Source: Bacteroidales bacterium
GTDB taxonomy: Bacteria > Bacteroidota > Bacteroidia > Bacteroidales > WCHB1-69
Reading direction: 5' to 3'
Length of the DNA stretch: 14,242 nucleotides
NCBI GenBank assembly: GCA_017618435.1
Contig: JAFZUH010000301.1
Coordinates: forward strand, 1 to 14,242
Positions 1 to 8,800 of the stretch are shown piece after piece. The first letter of the stretch is position 1. Every line of letters starts with the position of its first letter. Both the position numbers and the translations under genes were made by a program. Below the pieces are notes generated by a model. The model was not told where the DNA came from. It made no database searches and saw only the letters and a list, made by a program, of their open reading frames with translations.

Positions 1-33
1 AACCTGCAAATATTTGCAGGTTCCTTCTTTTTT
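1..33 (+). terminator. Probable intrinsic terminator of an upstream gene
   Basis: Positions 1-22 are a perfect inverted repeat (11-base arms) that folds into a hairpin with the core CCTGCAAA/TTTGCAGG. It is followed by CCTTC and six T (28-33), the layout of a Rho-independent terminator on the plus strand. The gene it would serve lies left of the window, so the assignment is an inference from structure. No A-run is visible before the palindrome because the window starts there, so a bidirectional role cannot be judged. Confidence 0.6.
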
Positions 34-80
34 ATTAAGTTTCAATAGGTTAATTGTTGCAAAAAAGAGGTTGTTTTTTC

Positions 81-113
81 TTGTTTTTTATGTCAAAAAA
101 AATCGTAACTTTG
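81..113 (+). promoter_or_regulatory. Predicted Bacteroidota-type promoter of ileS
   Basis: TAACTTTG at 106-113 matches the Bacteroidota -7 element TAnnTTTG exactly. A TTG at 81-83 lies 22 bases upstream, within the spacing range reported for the -33 element in this phylum; a second TTG at 71-73 is too far. The leader from about 120 to 169 is A/T-rich and has no Shine-Dalgarno sequence, which is usual in this phylum. The transcription start is not proven. Confidence 0.6.
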
Positions 114-169
114 CAAGTTTAAACAGAAATATTAATTGTCTAATTTGAAAAAATAAACGGAATATTTTT

Positions 170-3100
170 ATGGCGACAAAATATAATGAATATAAGCAGT
201 TGAGTCTTACTCAAATAGGAGATGAAATCCGTCAATATTGGAGCGAAAATGATATTTTTTCCAAAAGTTTGAAACTATCAGAAGGCAACACTCCTTTTGT
301 GTTTTTTGAAGGACCTCCTTCTGCCAACGGCAAACCGGGCATACACCATGTTATGGCTCGTAGTATCAAAGATATATTTTGTCGGTACAAAACACAAAAA
401 GGCTTTTATGTGAAACGAAAAGCGGGTTGGGATACGCATGGTTTGCCTGTAGAACTGGGCGTGGAAACCAAATTGGGTATAACCAAAGAAGATATTGGCA
501 AAAAAATCTCTGTTGATGACTATAATCGTGCTTGTCGCGAAGAGGTGATGAAATACAAAGACCTTTGGGACGAATTGACCCGTAAAATGGGTTATTGGGT
601 GGATTTGAATGAACCATATATCACATTTACAAATGAATACATTGAAACACTATGGTTTTTGCTTTCTGAATTATACAAAAAAGGCTTGTTGTACAAAGGT
701 TATACCATACAACCGTTTTCTCCTGCAGCAGGAACAGGTTTAAGTTCTCATGAATTGAATATGCCGGGTTGTTATCGTGATGTAAAAGATACAACTTGTA
801 TTGCAATGTTTCGCTTAAAAGCAGGGCAAAATCTTCCTTTTGGAACAGAGATGCAATCTGAAAACGTCTATTTATTGGCTTGGACAACAACACCTTGGAC
901 ATTGCCTTCAAATACGGCTCTTTGTGTTGGTCCGAATATAGATTATATTTTGGTAAAAACTTATAATCCTTATAGTGGACAAATTGTTCATGTTGTAATT
1001 GCCAAACCATTGTTAAACAGTATTTTTCCTGCAGAAAATGCCGATATTCCATTTGAAGAATACCAACAAGGCGACAAAAAAATACCGTTTCAAGTTATTG
1101 GTAATGAAGTTAAAGGAAAAGATTTGAAAAATCTTGCTTATGAACAATTGATACCATGGGTTAATCCGGGTGAAAATGCTTTTCGTGTAATTCTCGGTGA
1201 TTATGTAACTACAGAAGACGGTACCGGTATTGTTCACATTGCTCCGACTTTTGGTGCTGATGACGACCGTGTAGCAAAACAAGCGGGTATACCTCCTCTT
1301 GTAATGACAGACAAAGACGGCAAACAACAACCGATGGTGGATAGGTCTGGCAAATTTTTTCTGATAAAAGATTTGAATCCTGATTTTGTCAAAAGCAATA
1401 TCAATATTGATTTATATAAATCTTTTGAAGGCAAGTATGTAAAGAACGCTTATGACCTGCAAAAAACAGAAAAAGACCCGACTTTAGATGTAGATATTGT
1501 GGTTATGTTGAAAACCGAAAACAAATTGTTTAAAAGCGAAAAACATACTCACAGTTATCCTCATTGTTGGCGAACAGACAAACCTGTGCTTTATTATCCT
1601 TTGGACAGTTGGTTTATAAAAACAACTGCACTGAAAGATAGAATGATAGAATTGAACAAGACTATTAATTGGAAACCCGAAGCTACAGGTAGCGGTCGAT
1701 TTGGCAATTGGTTGGAAAATTTGGTGGATTGGAATTTGTCTCGTTCCCGTTATTGGGGAACCCCGCTCCCGATTTGGCGTACGGAAGACGGCTCTGAAGA
1801 AAAATGTATTGGAAGTGTCGAACAACTTCGCAACGAAATAGACAAAGCGGTAGAAGTTGGATTTATGAAAGAAAATCCATATAAATCCAACAATTATAAC
1901 GATTTTGACTTACACAGACCTTATATTGACCAAGTGGTTTTGGTATCAGAAAAAGGGCAAAAAATGATGCGAGAACCCGATTTGATAGATGTTTGGTTTG
2001 ATAGCGGTGCAATGCCTTATGCCCAATGTCATTATATGGGGAAAGAAAATCAGCTCAATGCAACGAATTTCCCTGCTGATTTCATTGCCGAAGGTGTAGA
2101 CCAAACAAGAGGATGGTTTTTTACACTTCATGCAATTGCAACAATGATATTTGACAAAGTAGCGTATAAAAATGTCATTTCCAATGGTTTGGTATTGGAT
2201 AAAAATGGCAATAAAATGTCAAAACGGTTGGGCAATGCTGTAGATCCTTTTGAAACAATAGAAAAATATGGTCCTGATGCTACCCGTTGGTATATGATAA
2301 CCAATTCACAACCGTGGGATAATCTTAAATTTGATGTGGAAGGCATAGATGAGGTCAGCCGTAAATTTTTCGGCACATTGTACAATACCTATAGTTTCTT
2401 TGCTTTGTATGCCAATATAGATAATTTCACTTATGCGGAAAAGGAAATAGATACTGCTAAACGTCCTGAAATAGACCGTTGGATTTTGTCGGAATTGAAC
2501 ACATTGATAAAAAATGTGGATACTTATTACAACGATTATGAACCGACAAAAGCAGGTAGGGCTATTCAAGAATTTGTAGATTCTTATTTAAGCAATTGGT
2601 ATGTAAGACTTTGCCGCCGCCGTTTTTGGAAAGGCGAATATTCCGAAGATAAAATATCGGCTTATCAAACACTTTATACTTGTTTGGAAACCTTATCACA
2701 ATTAATGGCTCCAATTGCTCCGTTTTTTGCAGAACGTATGTTTTGTGATTTGAACAATGTTACCCGAAAAATAAACGTAGAATCGGTACACCATACAAAA
2801 TTTCCGGAAGCAAATGAAACATTGATAGATAAGGAATTGGAAGAAAGAATGCAATTGGCACAAAAAATTTCTTCTATGGTGCTTTCGCTTCGGAAACGCA
2901 ACAAATTACGTGTTCGTCAGCCCTTGGCAAAAATTATGATTCCTGCGGCAAACGACCATTTTATCGCTCAGATAAATGCTGTAAAAGAATTGATTTTGAG
3001 TGAAGTGAATGTAAAACAAATTGATTTCTTAACAGAAGAAAACAATATTTTGGTAAAGACCGTTAAACCGAATTTTAAGACTTTAGGGCCTAAATACGGT

Positions 3101-3583
3101 AAAATAATGAAATCCATTGCTATTAAAGTAGCGACTTTGTCCCAAGAGGAAATAGGACAAATAGAACAAGAAGGACAAATTGTTTTAACGGTTGAAAACC
3201 AAGAAGTTGAATTGCAGTTAGCAGATGTGGAAATTTTCACCCAAGATATTCCGGGGTGGATTGTGGCCAATGAAGGTAATTTGACCGTAGCCTTGGATAT
3301 TGTTTTGAATGAAGAACTTATTATTGAAGGTTTGGCAAGAGAAGTTATCAATCGTATTCAAAACTATCGTAAAGACAGTCAGTTAGATGTTGTTGATAAA
3401 ATATGTGTTCAGATAACAAAACATCCACAAATGGAACAAGTTTTGGCATTGTTTGGACAACATATCGCTTCAGAGACTTTGGCAGAACAAATTGTTTTGG
3501 TAGAAAAAATTGATGCTGAAGACAAAATAAGTGCAGAATTGGTAAAAGATTTGACTGTGGAAATGTTGATAGAAAAAGCATAA
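170..3583 (+). CDS. ileS: Isoleucyl-tRNA synthetase, long (type 2) form
   Basis: This cytoplasmic class I enzyme charges tRNA-Ile with isoleucine using ATP and clears mis-activated valine by editing. It is 1137 aa, complete, and in the length range of type 2 (eukaryote-like) bacterial enzymes. The Rossmann-fold signature follows EGPPSANG (residues 47-54) and reads GIHH at 57-60 in place of HIGH. The CP1 editing domain shows WTTTPWTLPSN (238-248) and GTGIVHIAP (from 351). The synthetic site shows DVWFDSG (607-613) and the KMSKR loop is at 682-686. A helical anticodon-binding domain starts near DRW (769-771) and includes RRRFWKGE, followed by the long C-terminal region typical of this subclass. 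The start codon is the first ATG after a predicted promoter; MATKYNEY leads directly into the conserved N-terminus. The next gene begins three bases after the stop, so the two are likely co-transcribed. No frameshift or missing domain is seen. Confidence 0.98.
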   Translation: MATKYNEYKQLSLTQIGDEIRQYWSENDIFSKSLKLSEGNTPFVFFEGPPSANGKPGIHHVMARSIKDIFCRYKTQKGFYVKRKAGWDTHGLPVELGVETKLGITKEDIGKKISVDDYNRACREEVMKYKDLWDELTRKMGYWVDLNEPYITFTNEYIETLWFLLSELYKKGLLYKGYTIQPFSPAAGTGLSSHELNMPGCYRDVKDTTCIAMFRLKAGQNLPFGTEMQSENVYLLAWTTTPWTLPSNTALCVGPNIDYILVKTYNPYSGQIVHVVIAKPLLNSIFPAENADIPFEEYQQGDKKIPFQVIGNEVKGKDLKNLAYEQLIPWVNPGENAFRVILGDYVTTEDGTGIVHIAPTFGADDDRVAKQAGIPPLVMTDKDGKQQPMVDRSGKFFLIKDLNPDFVKSNINIDLYKSFEGKYVKNAYDLQKTEKDPTLDVDIVVMLKTENKLFKSEKHTHSYPHCWRTDKPVLYYPLDSWFIKTTALKDRMIELNKTINWKPEATGSGRFGNWLENLVDWNLSRSRYWGTPLPIWRTEDGSEEKCIGSVEQLRNEIDKAVEVGFMKENPYKSNNYNDFDLHRPYIDQVVLVSEKGQKMMREPDLIDVWFDSGAMPYAQCHYMGKENQLNATNFPADFIAEGVDQTRGWFFTLHAIATMIFDKVAYKNVISNGLVLDKNGNKMSKRLGNAVDPFETIEKYGPDATRWYMITNSQPWDNLKFDVEGIDEVSRKFFGTLYNTYSFFALYANIDNFTYAEKEIDTAKRPEIDRWILSELNTLIKNVDTYYNDYEPTKAGRAIQEFVDSYLSNWYVRLCRRRFWKGEYSEDKISAYQTLYTCLETLSQLMAPIAPFFAERMFCDLNNVTRKINVESVHHTKFPEANETLIDKELEERMQLAQKISSMVLSLRKRNKLRVRQPLAKIMIPAANDHFIAQINAVKELILSEVNVKQIDFLTEENNILVKTVKPNFKTLGPKYGKIMKSIAIKVATLSQEEIGQIEQEGQIVLTVENQEVELQLADVEIFTQDIPGWIVANEGNLTVALDIVLNEELIIEGLAREVINRIQNYRKDSQLDVVDKICVQITKHPQMEQVLALFGQHIASETLAEQIVLVEKIDAEDKISAELVKDLTVEMLIEKA

Positions 3584-3586
3584 GCA

Positions 3587-5668
3587 ATGACAATAGCACA
3601 TTCATTGTGGTTTTTGCCTTTATGCATATTGGCAGGCGTAGTTTATGCTGCAATATTGTATTGGAAAACAGACAGATATGATTTTCCGCAGAAGGCAAAA
3701 ATTGTTATGGCAATATGCCGTATGTTTGTGGTTGGTCTGATTGTTTTTTTGCTGTTTAATCCAATGTGGAAAAATGTGCATAAAGAATTGGAAAAGCCTA
3801 TTGTTGTTGTTGGTATTGATAATTCCCAATCTCTTGTTTTGACTGATAAAGCCGATTATTATCAAGGTGATTTTCAAAACAAATTGCAACGTTTTTTAGC
3901 ACATTTGGATAAAAAATATACCGTTGAAACCTATCTGATAGGCGATAGTTTGAAACAACATGTCCGTATGCCGGATTTTTCGGACAAAAAAACCGATTTG
4001 GCAGACTTTTTTAACTATGCCAATGCTTTTTATTATCATCGCAATGTTGGGGCTTTTGTGCTTTTGTCAGACGGCATTTTTAATGATGGAGCTTCTCCTG
4101 TTAGTGCAATCAAATCCCAAGCAACACCTGTTTATGTAATGGCAATGGGCGATACAAGTGTAAAACAGGATTTGAAAATTGCCAAAACCAATTATAATAA
4201 AAAAGTGTTCATCAACAATGTTTTCCCTATCAAAGTGTTGGTACAAGCCGAACAATTGAGTGGAAAAAAGACAAAAATGACCGTTTTTCAAAACAAAGAA
4301 AAAATTTTTGAAAAAGACATTAATATTAACAACAACAAATTTCAACAATGGGAAAATTTGAGTATTGAAGCCAAAAAAGCGGGACTTTTGCATTACCGCA
4401 TAGAACTTTCGGAAGTAGAAGGGGAATTGACCAAAGTGAATAATGTTGCCAATATTGTTATAGAAGTATTGGATAGCCGTAAAAAAGTGTTGGTAATTTA
4501 TCGCTCTCCGCATCCCGATGTGTCTGCTTTGACTGCGGCGTTGCAAACATCAGATGTTTATCAGGTAGAAAGTTTTGCTGTAGAAAAATTTTCGGGCAAC
4601 TTATCCGCCTTTGATATGTTGGTTTTACATGGTTTGCCTTCGGTAGATTTTCCTGTCAGATCATTGATAGACCAAATGTCAAAGTTGGAAATGCCTTGTT
4701 TTTATTTTATTGGAAAACAAAACAATTATTTGTTATTCAATCGACTGAATGCCGGAGTGCAAATCAATAATGTTGTAACCCATCAAGAAAATGAAGTTAC
4801 GGGAGTGTTGAATACCAACTTTTCAAATTTTTCTTTAACTACACAAAATGAAGATATACTATCGTCTTTTCCGCCTATGAAAGTGCCGTTTGGACAATAT
4901 AGTTTGGCTCCAACGGCTTCCGTGTTGTTGTTTCAAAAGGTCGGCAATGTAAAAACAACTTATCCGTTATTGCTTTACAATCAAGGAGAACAAGCGAGAC
5001 AGGTTGTTTGTTTGGGTGATGGATTGTGGAGGTGGCGTTTGCACAATTTTTTACTTGCGGAATCTCATGACCAATTTAATGAATTGATATTAAAGTCCTT
5101 TCAATATATGGGGACCAAAGCAGACAAAAGTTTTTTCCGTGTGGAAGCAAAGTCTGTTTTTTACGAGAACGAACCTGTTGTTTTTGAGGCAGAACTATAT
5201 AACAAAAATTACGAATTGACTGTCGATGCAGATGTCAGTTTGGATTTAACAGATGGAGAACAACATACTCATCATTTTATTTTTTCCAAAGAAAGACAAC
5301 GTTTTTCACTAAATATTGGCCTTTTCCCGTCCGGGGATTATCATTGGAAGGCTTCAACAATGTATAATGGGGAAAAATATATCTTATCGGGTTCTTTTAT
5401 TATTCAACCTATTAATGTAGAAGGAATAGATTTAACTGCCAATATGCAGATGTTGAACAATTTGGCTACTCAAACAAATGGACAGATGTTTGCTGATACC
5501 GATTTTGATGGGATTGAAAAAGCGTTGGAAAATAATGAACAAATTCGTCCTGTTGCCCATTTCCAAGAAAAGTATCTTCCTTTGTCGGAAAACATTATGA
5601 TATTAGGTTTAATAATGCTTTTATTGACAATGGAATGGTTTTTACGGAAGTTCAACGGAGCCTATTAG
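3587..5668 (+). CDS. Membrane-anchored protein with VWA-like and glutamine-amidotransferase-like regions
   Basis: A 693-aa inner-membrane protein of unassigned function. Two hydrophobic helices lie at about residues 7-26 and 39-58, and a third near the C-terminus (about 669-686), followed by RKF. Residues ~72-190 resemble a von Willebrand A domain: DNSQS (78-82) fits the metal-binding DxSxS motif and LLSDG (159-163) the later acidic motif. Residues ~198-296 look like a beta-sandwich, and ~298-380, beginning KVLVIYRSPHPD, resemble the class I glutamine-amidotransferase-like fold without an obvious catalytic cysteine. This layout matches uncharacterised Bacteroidota VWA membrane proteins, distantly like the BatA/aerotolerance group. 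The ATG follows the ileS stop by three bases with no separate promoter visible, which points to co-transcription and coupled translation. The gene is certain; the domain calls were made by eye and the function is unknown. Confidence 0.85.
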   Translation: MTIAHSLWFLPLCILAGVVYAAILYWKTDRYDFPQKAKIVMAICRMFVVGLIVFLLFNPMWKNVHKELEKPIVVVGIDNSQSLVLTDKADYYQGDFQNKLQRFLAHLDKKYTVETYLIGDSLKQHVRMPDFSDKKTDLADFFNYANAFYYHRNVGAFVLLSDGIFNDGASPVSAIKSQATPVYVMAMGDTSVKQDLKIAKTNYNKKVFINNVFPIKVLVQAEQLSGKKTKMTVFQNKEKIFEKDININNNKFQQWENLSIEAKKAGLLHYRIELSEVEGELTKVNNVANIVIEVLDSRKKVLVIYRSPHPDVSALTAALQTSDVYQVESFAVEKFSGNLSAFDMLVLHGLPSVDFPVRSLIDQMSKLEMPCFYFIGKQNNYLLFNRLNAGVQINNVVTHQENEVTGVLNTNFSNFSLTTQNEDILSSFPPMKVPFGQYSLAPTASVLLFQKVGNVKTTYPLLLYNQGEQARQVVCLGDGLWRWRLHNFLLAESHDQFNELILKSFQYMGTKADKSFFRVEAKSVFYENEPVVFEAELYNKNYELTVDADVSLDLTDGEQHTHHFIFSKERQRFSLNIGLFPSGDYHWKASTMYNGEKYILSGSFIIQPINVEGIDLTANMQMLNNLATQTNGQMFADTDFDGIEKALENNEQIRPVAHFQEKYLPLSENIMILGLIMLLLTMEWFLRKFNGAY

Positions 5669-5769
5669 GCAAAACAAATTTTGACCATTTGAACATCCTA
5701 AACGCAAAAACAGCCTACTTTTTGACCATAGACCTTTTTTGTAGACAATAGTGAAGATATTTTCATAAA

Positions 5770-5797
5770 AAAAGGGGAACAATTTTGTTCCCCTTTT
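5770..5797. terminator. Bidirectional terminator between the convergent VWA gene and repeat gene A
   Basis: A 13-base arm (AAAAGGGGAACAA, 5770-5782) pairs perfectly with 5785-5797. The left side sits in a seven-A run (5767-5773), which gives a U-tract to minus-strand transcripts of gene A. The right side ends in four T, then CAATTTT, which serves plus-strand transcripts of the ileS-VWA unit. It lies 101 bases past the VWA stop and 18 bases past the gene A stop. The rest of 5669-5769 shows no gene. Confidence 0.85.
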
Positions 5798-5815
5798 CAA
5801 TTTTAATAATTGGAT

Positions 5816-8800
5816 TTATTTTACCACTTGGATTTTTTCAACTCTGGTATTTTGTCCGTTTTGCATTTTCAAGATATATATACCGCTTGCCATATCGGAT
5901 ACGTCTATATCTTGGTTGCCATTCACATTGTTGATAGTTTTTACTCTTTGTCCGGTAATGCTGTAAATGTTAATGTCTGCATTGTTTACATTGTTGATGT
6001 GCAGTATGTTTCTTGCCGGATTAGGATAAATTTTCACTTCTTCCAAGGCGTTTTCTACAATACCCGTTGTATTTTCAAATGTAAATGTCATACAATTGTT
6101 TGTCGGATTGTCTGCAATAGGAGTTTCGTTATAATATGTAACCTTGTAGCAATAGTTGTTGCTGCCCCATTGGGTTAATCCCGGTACGATTACTTGTTCA
6201 TCAACGAAGAATGTTTCTGAACTATCTTTAAGTAAAGCAATGTTTAAGGTAAGTGTCCAAGTATTTACTTGAGTACCGTTTTGACTGATTGCAACTTTTA
6301 TGCTGTCTCCTGCGGACAAGTCTCTTGCAGATCCGTTTTTGATTTGAACGGCTGCCCGATAATTAGCATCAATAACACTGATAGTTGCCGGATTGGTAAG
6401 CAAGGAGTCGTCCGTTGATTGCATAGATTGTGATTTTGTCAGCGTATTGTTTTGTATATCATACCAACCTGCATTGGTAACTGTAATATCTGTAAGCGGA
6501 GGAAGAACTTTAGTAAATGTAAATATCATACAATTGTTATATGAACTGTCCGTTACAGGAGTTTCGTTGTATCTTGTTACTTCATAGCAATAGGTATTGT
6601 CACCCCATTGGCAAAGAGCGGGCAATATAACGTATTCGTTAATAGTGAAAAGAGTTGAACTGTCTTTTGGTAAAGCATTTTGAAGAGTTAATGTTCTTGA
6701 TAATGCTTGTGTTCCGTTGACAGTATAGCGTACTCTTATGCTATCACCGGCATTCAAGGTGTTTGCAGTTCCGTTGGTGATTTGAAGAACCACAACATAA
6801 TTGGTATCAAGATTTTGAATAGTTGCCGGATTGGTAAGCAATGAATCATCGGTTGTTTGCATAGAATGTGTTTTTGATAGCGTATTGTCTTGTTTGTTAA
6901 ACCAACCAACATTTGTTACGGCAATGCCTGCAACCGGTTTTTGGAATGTAAATGATATACAATTATTTGTAGGAGTATCTGCTACAGGAGTAGTGTTATA
7001 TTGAGTTACTTCATAGCAATAAGAGTTTGTACCCCATTGGGTAATACCGGGTACTATCAAATATTCATTCAAGGTAACAACGGTAGAGCTGTCTTTGAGT
7101 AAGGCCTTATTTAAAGGTACAATCCAAGATGTCAATTGGGAACCATTGTGTTTGATGGCAACTCTTATGCTGTCGCCTGCTGCCAAGTCTGCATTTGTTT
7201 TGTTGGTAATCCAAACGGCAGATTTATAATTGGAAGCAAGACTTTGAATTCGAACAACACTTCTGAGCAACAAAGAGTCATCGGTTGAAGTATAAGTAAG
7301 ACCTTTTGTTATTGTTTGATTTTGTGTATCATACCATTCTGCATTGGTAACGGTAAGACCTGTAAGCGGTTTTTGGAATGTAAATGATATACAATTGTTT
7401 ATTGTAGTATCTTCTACAGGAATATTATTGTATCTTGTTACTTTGTAGCAATAGGAGTTTGTTCCCCATAAGGTAACACCCGGTACTATCACTTGTTCAT
7501 TTAATGAAATAGAGGTAGTACTGTCTTTGAGTAAGGCTTTGCTTAACGTAATTGTCCAAGTTGAAATTTGTGTTCCATTGTGGATAATGGCAACTTTTAT
7601 GCTGTCGCCTGCTGGTATGTCTGCACCTGTGTTGTTTGTAATCCAAACAGCGGATTTATAATTGGAAGCAAGACTTTGAATTCGAATGGGATTTCTGCGT
7701 AATAAAGAATCGTCAGATGAAGTATAGGTAAGGCCTGATGTAATTGTTTGGCTTTGGGTGTTATACCAAGCGGCATTGCTGACCGTAAGACCCCTAACAG
7801 GTTTTTGGAAAGTAAATGATATACAATTGTTAGTTGTGCTATCGTAAGCAGGTGTATCGTTATGTCTTGTTACTTGATAACAATAAGTATTTGTTCCCCA
7901 TTGAGTAAGACCGGGTATTATCACATATTCATTTAAGGTAATAGTGGTCATACTGTCTTTCATCAAGGCTTTACTTAATGTGAATCTCCAAGTTGTTACG
8001 TATGTTCCATTTTGTTTAACGGTTACTCTTATACTGTCGCCTGCTGGTATGTCTGCACCTGTGTTGTTTTTTATCCAAACAGCGGATTTATAATTGGAAG
8101 CAAGACTTTGAATTTGAACATCAGTTCTGGAAAGCAAAGAATCGTCGTACGAAGTATAGGTAAGTCCTGTTGTAAGACCACCCGATTGTGTGTTATACCA
8201 ACGAACATGAGCGACATTCAGACCTTGAAGGGTTTTTCTGAAAGAAAATGTCATGCAATTGTTTGTAGAACTGTCAGATACAAGAGTATCGTTGTATCTT
8301 GATACTTGATAACAATAGGTATTGTCTCCCCATTGACAAGAATGAGGCAATATTATCCATTCATTTACAAAGAAATAAGTGGAACTATCTTTTGGCAAGG
8401 CTTTAGACAGAGTTAATTTTCTTGTAAGAACTTGGGTTCCATTGATAGTCATTTTTACTTTTATACTATCGCCTGCAGCCAAATTGTATCCTGTACCGTT
8501 TGTTATTTGAAGGGCTACATAGTAATTTGTATCAATGTTTTGGATAGATCTTTGATATTTGATAAGCAAAGAATCATCTAAAGAATACATTGTATGTGTT
8601 TTTGACAACGTATTGTCTTGTTTGTTAAACCAACCAACATTGGTAACTTTAACGCCTTTCACCGCTTTTTGGAAAGTAAACGACATACAATTGTTGGTTG
8701 TAGTGTCTGCTATAGGTGTTTCGTTGTGTCTTATTACTTTATAGCAATAGTTGTTGACACCCCATTGTGTCTGTCCCGGTATGATGAGACGTTCGTCTAT

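Noticed and set aside
366..4546. Minus-strand open frames inside ileS and the VWA gene
   Set aside because: They lie wholly within strongly supported genes, are rich in Phe, Cys and Ile as expected of reverse complements, and show no family motifs.
5679..5729. Direct repeat TTTTGACCAT at 5679 and 5720
   Set aside because: It is ten bases, only two copies, in AT-rich intergenic DNA, with no palindrome or regular operator layout; not enough to call a site.
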